NCBI RefSeq assembly: GCF_010868145.1 | Contig: NZ_JAAGUY010000009.1 | Coordinates: 62,001-126,000, forward strand | Length of the DNA: 64,000 nucleotides | Source: Nocardia cyriacigeorgica | GTDB lineage: Bacteria > Actinomycetota > Actinomycetes > Mycobacteriales > Mycobacteriaceae | Direction: 5' to 3' | In this document: positions 62,777-64,000 of the stretch, in pieces | Layout of the letters: every line of letters begins with the position of its first letter | Position numbering within the stretch: position 1 is the stretch's first letter | Notes under the pieces: generated by a model | What the model was told of the DNA's origin: nothing | Seen by the model: the letters and a program-made list of their open reading frames with translations, nothing else | Database searches by the model: none | Program-made: the position numbers and the translations under genes

Positions 62777-64000
62777 GTGCCGGAAAAGCTGGATCTCGAC
62801 CCCGCGGTGTTGCGCCAACTCGCGGACCAGCACGAGCAGGTCGCTCGGGACACTCGGAAGTGGGCCGAACAGCCCACGGACTGGCTCGCAGACTTCCCTC
62901 GTACCTACGGGTCCATCGCTGATCCGGTCTATCATGCGCTGCGCGACTACTACCAGGCCAGGCAGGACGCGGGCGAAGCTCTCGCCCTTGATCACGAAAC
63001 GACCGCGAAGAACCTGCGCGCGTCCGCGGACAACTACGAATACAACGACCAAGAGGGTGCTGCGGCAGTGCGTCGCGGCGGTGACGAGGTCGAGAATCCG
63101 ACCGGAGGTGGTACGCAGCCCGCGCCATCGTCGCCTCCGCCTTCCACCGGAGGAACGGCGCCGGATGGACCGTCCGGCGGCCGTGGTCCCGACGGTCCGG
63201 CACCGGACGACGTGCGGCCCGATCCGGACGGCACGGCCACCACGCCGCAGCCGGAGCAGACGCTCCCCGGCGGTACGGCCCCCGATCAGCCGATCGCGGA
63301 AGGCCAGACACCGACCCCGGGTGGGCCCACTACCGGTGCACCCGCCGGAGCCGACACCGGCGCCGGCGCGCAAACGCCGACCACCGGTGCCGCACCGCAT
63401 ATTCCGGCGGCCGCAGCGACCGACACATCGGCCGGCTCCACCAACACGCCCACCGGTGCGCCCGCCGGCGCGTCGGCTGGTTCGCCTACCGGGGGAGTCC
63501 CGCCGGTCACCGCGATGCCGGGCGCAGGCGTCGGGCCTCTCGCGGGCGGGATGGACGACCGCAGTGCGACCGCGCCACCGTCACAAACCGGCGGCCGCTC
63601 CGAAGCGGCGCCCATGGGCGTGCCGATGCCGACACCGTTCGCCGCCGCGGTCGCCAACGCCAAGGACAAGGCCGCCGAACCAGCCCACGTGGTCGGCGAT
63701 CAGGTCGACGAGGATCTGGTGATCGCCCGCACCCTGCTGCAGGCGGTGCTCGCGGCAGCCGACTCCTCCGTGATCGGCCTGTCCTGGGCAGTGTCGGTGA
63801 TGCGGGGCCCGGCAGGAGCCGGGGTGTTCATCACCACCAACGAAGGGCGCGGCTGGATGCCGGCCGGAATGTTCCTGCCACGCGAGGTGTCCTCGCCGTG
63901 GGTGTGGGACGAATTGCTCGGCACCGACGGAAACGCAGGCTCACCGTGGGAAGGCGTCTCCGACCCGGCCCGCGTACTGGTCGAATTCGGAATGGCCTGG
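62777..64000 (+). CDS. EspC-headed EspK-like protein (3' end outside window)
   Basis: 408 codons seen, GTG start with AAGGAG nine bases ahead. The head (about 1-100) is an EspC-type helical hairpin ending in the type VII signal Tyr87-x-x-x-Asp91 (NYEYNDQEG). A Pro/Gly/Thr-rich linker (about 108-300) follows, and then the same EspK-type tail as the preceding gene (DLVIARTLLQAVLAAA, TNEGRGWMPAGMFLPRE). This head-tail combination joins a secreted-factor domain to an EspK domain in one chain. It reads in frame to the window edge. Confidence 0.68.
   Translation, partial: MPEKLDLDPAVLRQLADQHEQVARDTRKWAEQPTDWLADFPRTYGSIADPVYHALRDYYQARQDAGEALALDHETTAKNLRASADNYEYNDQEGAAAVRRGGDEVENPTGGGTQPAPSSPPPSTGGTAPDGPSGGRGPDGPAPDDVRPDPDGTATTPQPEQTLPGGTAPDQPIAEGQTPTPGGPTTGAPAGADTGAGAQTPTTGAAPHIPAAAATDTSAGSTNTPTGAPAGASAGSPTGGVPPVTAMPGAGVGPLAGGMDDRSATAPPSQTGGRSEAAPMGVPMPTPFAAAVANAKDKAAEPAHVVGDQVDEDLVIARTLLQAVLAAADSSVIGLSWAVSVMRGPAGAGVFITTNEGRGWMPAGMFLPREVSSPWVWDELLGTDGNAGSPWEGVSDPARVLVEFGMAW

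Noticed and set aside
39170..64000. Second copy of the tRNA-Pro 3' end as an attachment site
   Set aside because: I looked for GGTTCAAATCCTGTCACC and close variants and saw none inside the window; it may lie beyond 64 kb.

Overview
The window is high-GC actinobacterial DNA, most likely a Nocardia chromosome or a close relative in the Mycobacteriales. Three things point there: GTG starts and leaderless transcripts are common; WhiB, the CtaG/CtaJ oxidase proteins, a large NAD-glutamate dehydrogenase and a group-O truncated haemoglobin are present; and gene order from about 11.2 to 39.2 kb follows the M. tuberculosis segment around Rv2464c-Rv2478c (ssb2, ettA, gdh, thioesterase, HNH nuclease, glbO, alpha-glucosidase, pepN, Rv2466c-like, rpiB, nei2, then tRNA-Gly and tRNA-Pro). 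The genus call and the synteny come from recall, not from a database search.

0-10 kb: part of an ABC-2 exporter; a small secreted protein; a LysR regulator divergent from a valine/propionate-type mmsB-mmsA operon, with a perfect palindrome between them; a membrane protein under two identical-type operators; a TetR regulator; tRNA-Arg; and a CopD-CtaG fusion coupled to a PLP ammonia-lyase. 11-39 kb: the conserved chromosomal block, with azlCD and its regulator, ctaJ, a ClpP pair in which one subunit has lost its catalytic Ser, a PopR-like regulator ending in Ala-Ala, an ECF42-type sigma factor with its YCII partner, a ferredoxin reductase, an M48 protease and a GGDEF protein. The block ends at tRNA-Gly(TCC) and tRNA-Pro(TGG).

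39-64 kb: accessory DNA. After a MerR/WhiB pair and a degenerate ROK protein, a 16-bp hairpin terminator and a good sigma70-type promoter lead into a tightly packed conjugation-type (type IV secretion) operon: TcpC-like, small two-helix, PrgI-like, VirB4 ATPase, VirB6/TrbL-like and degenerate NlpC/P60-like proteins. Two tandem lytic transglycosylases lie on the opposite strand. The same direction of transcription then resumes with proteins of the ESX (type VII secretion) world: an EspB-like PE/PPE-type substrate, an EspL-like YbaB-fold protein, an EspH-like chaperone, and two EspK-like proteins with different substrate-type N-termini. The second of these runs off the window.

The main point of interest is this joined type IV / type VII locus. 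The closest known parallel is the mycobacterial conjugative plasmid pRAW, whose transfer needs both systems. Here it appears to sit next to chromosomal tRNA genes, where trigger factor and clpP1P2 would be expected. The ESX core (EccB/C/D/E), relaxase, coupling protein and integrase are not in the window and must lie beyond 64 kb if the element is complete.
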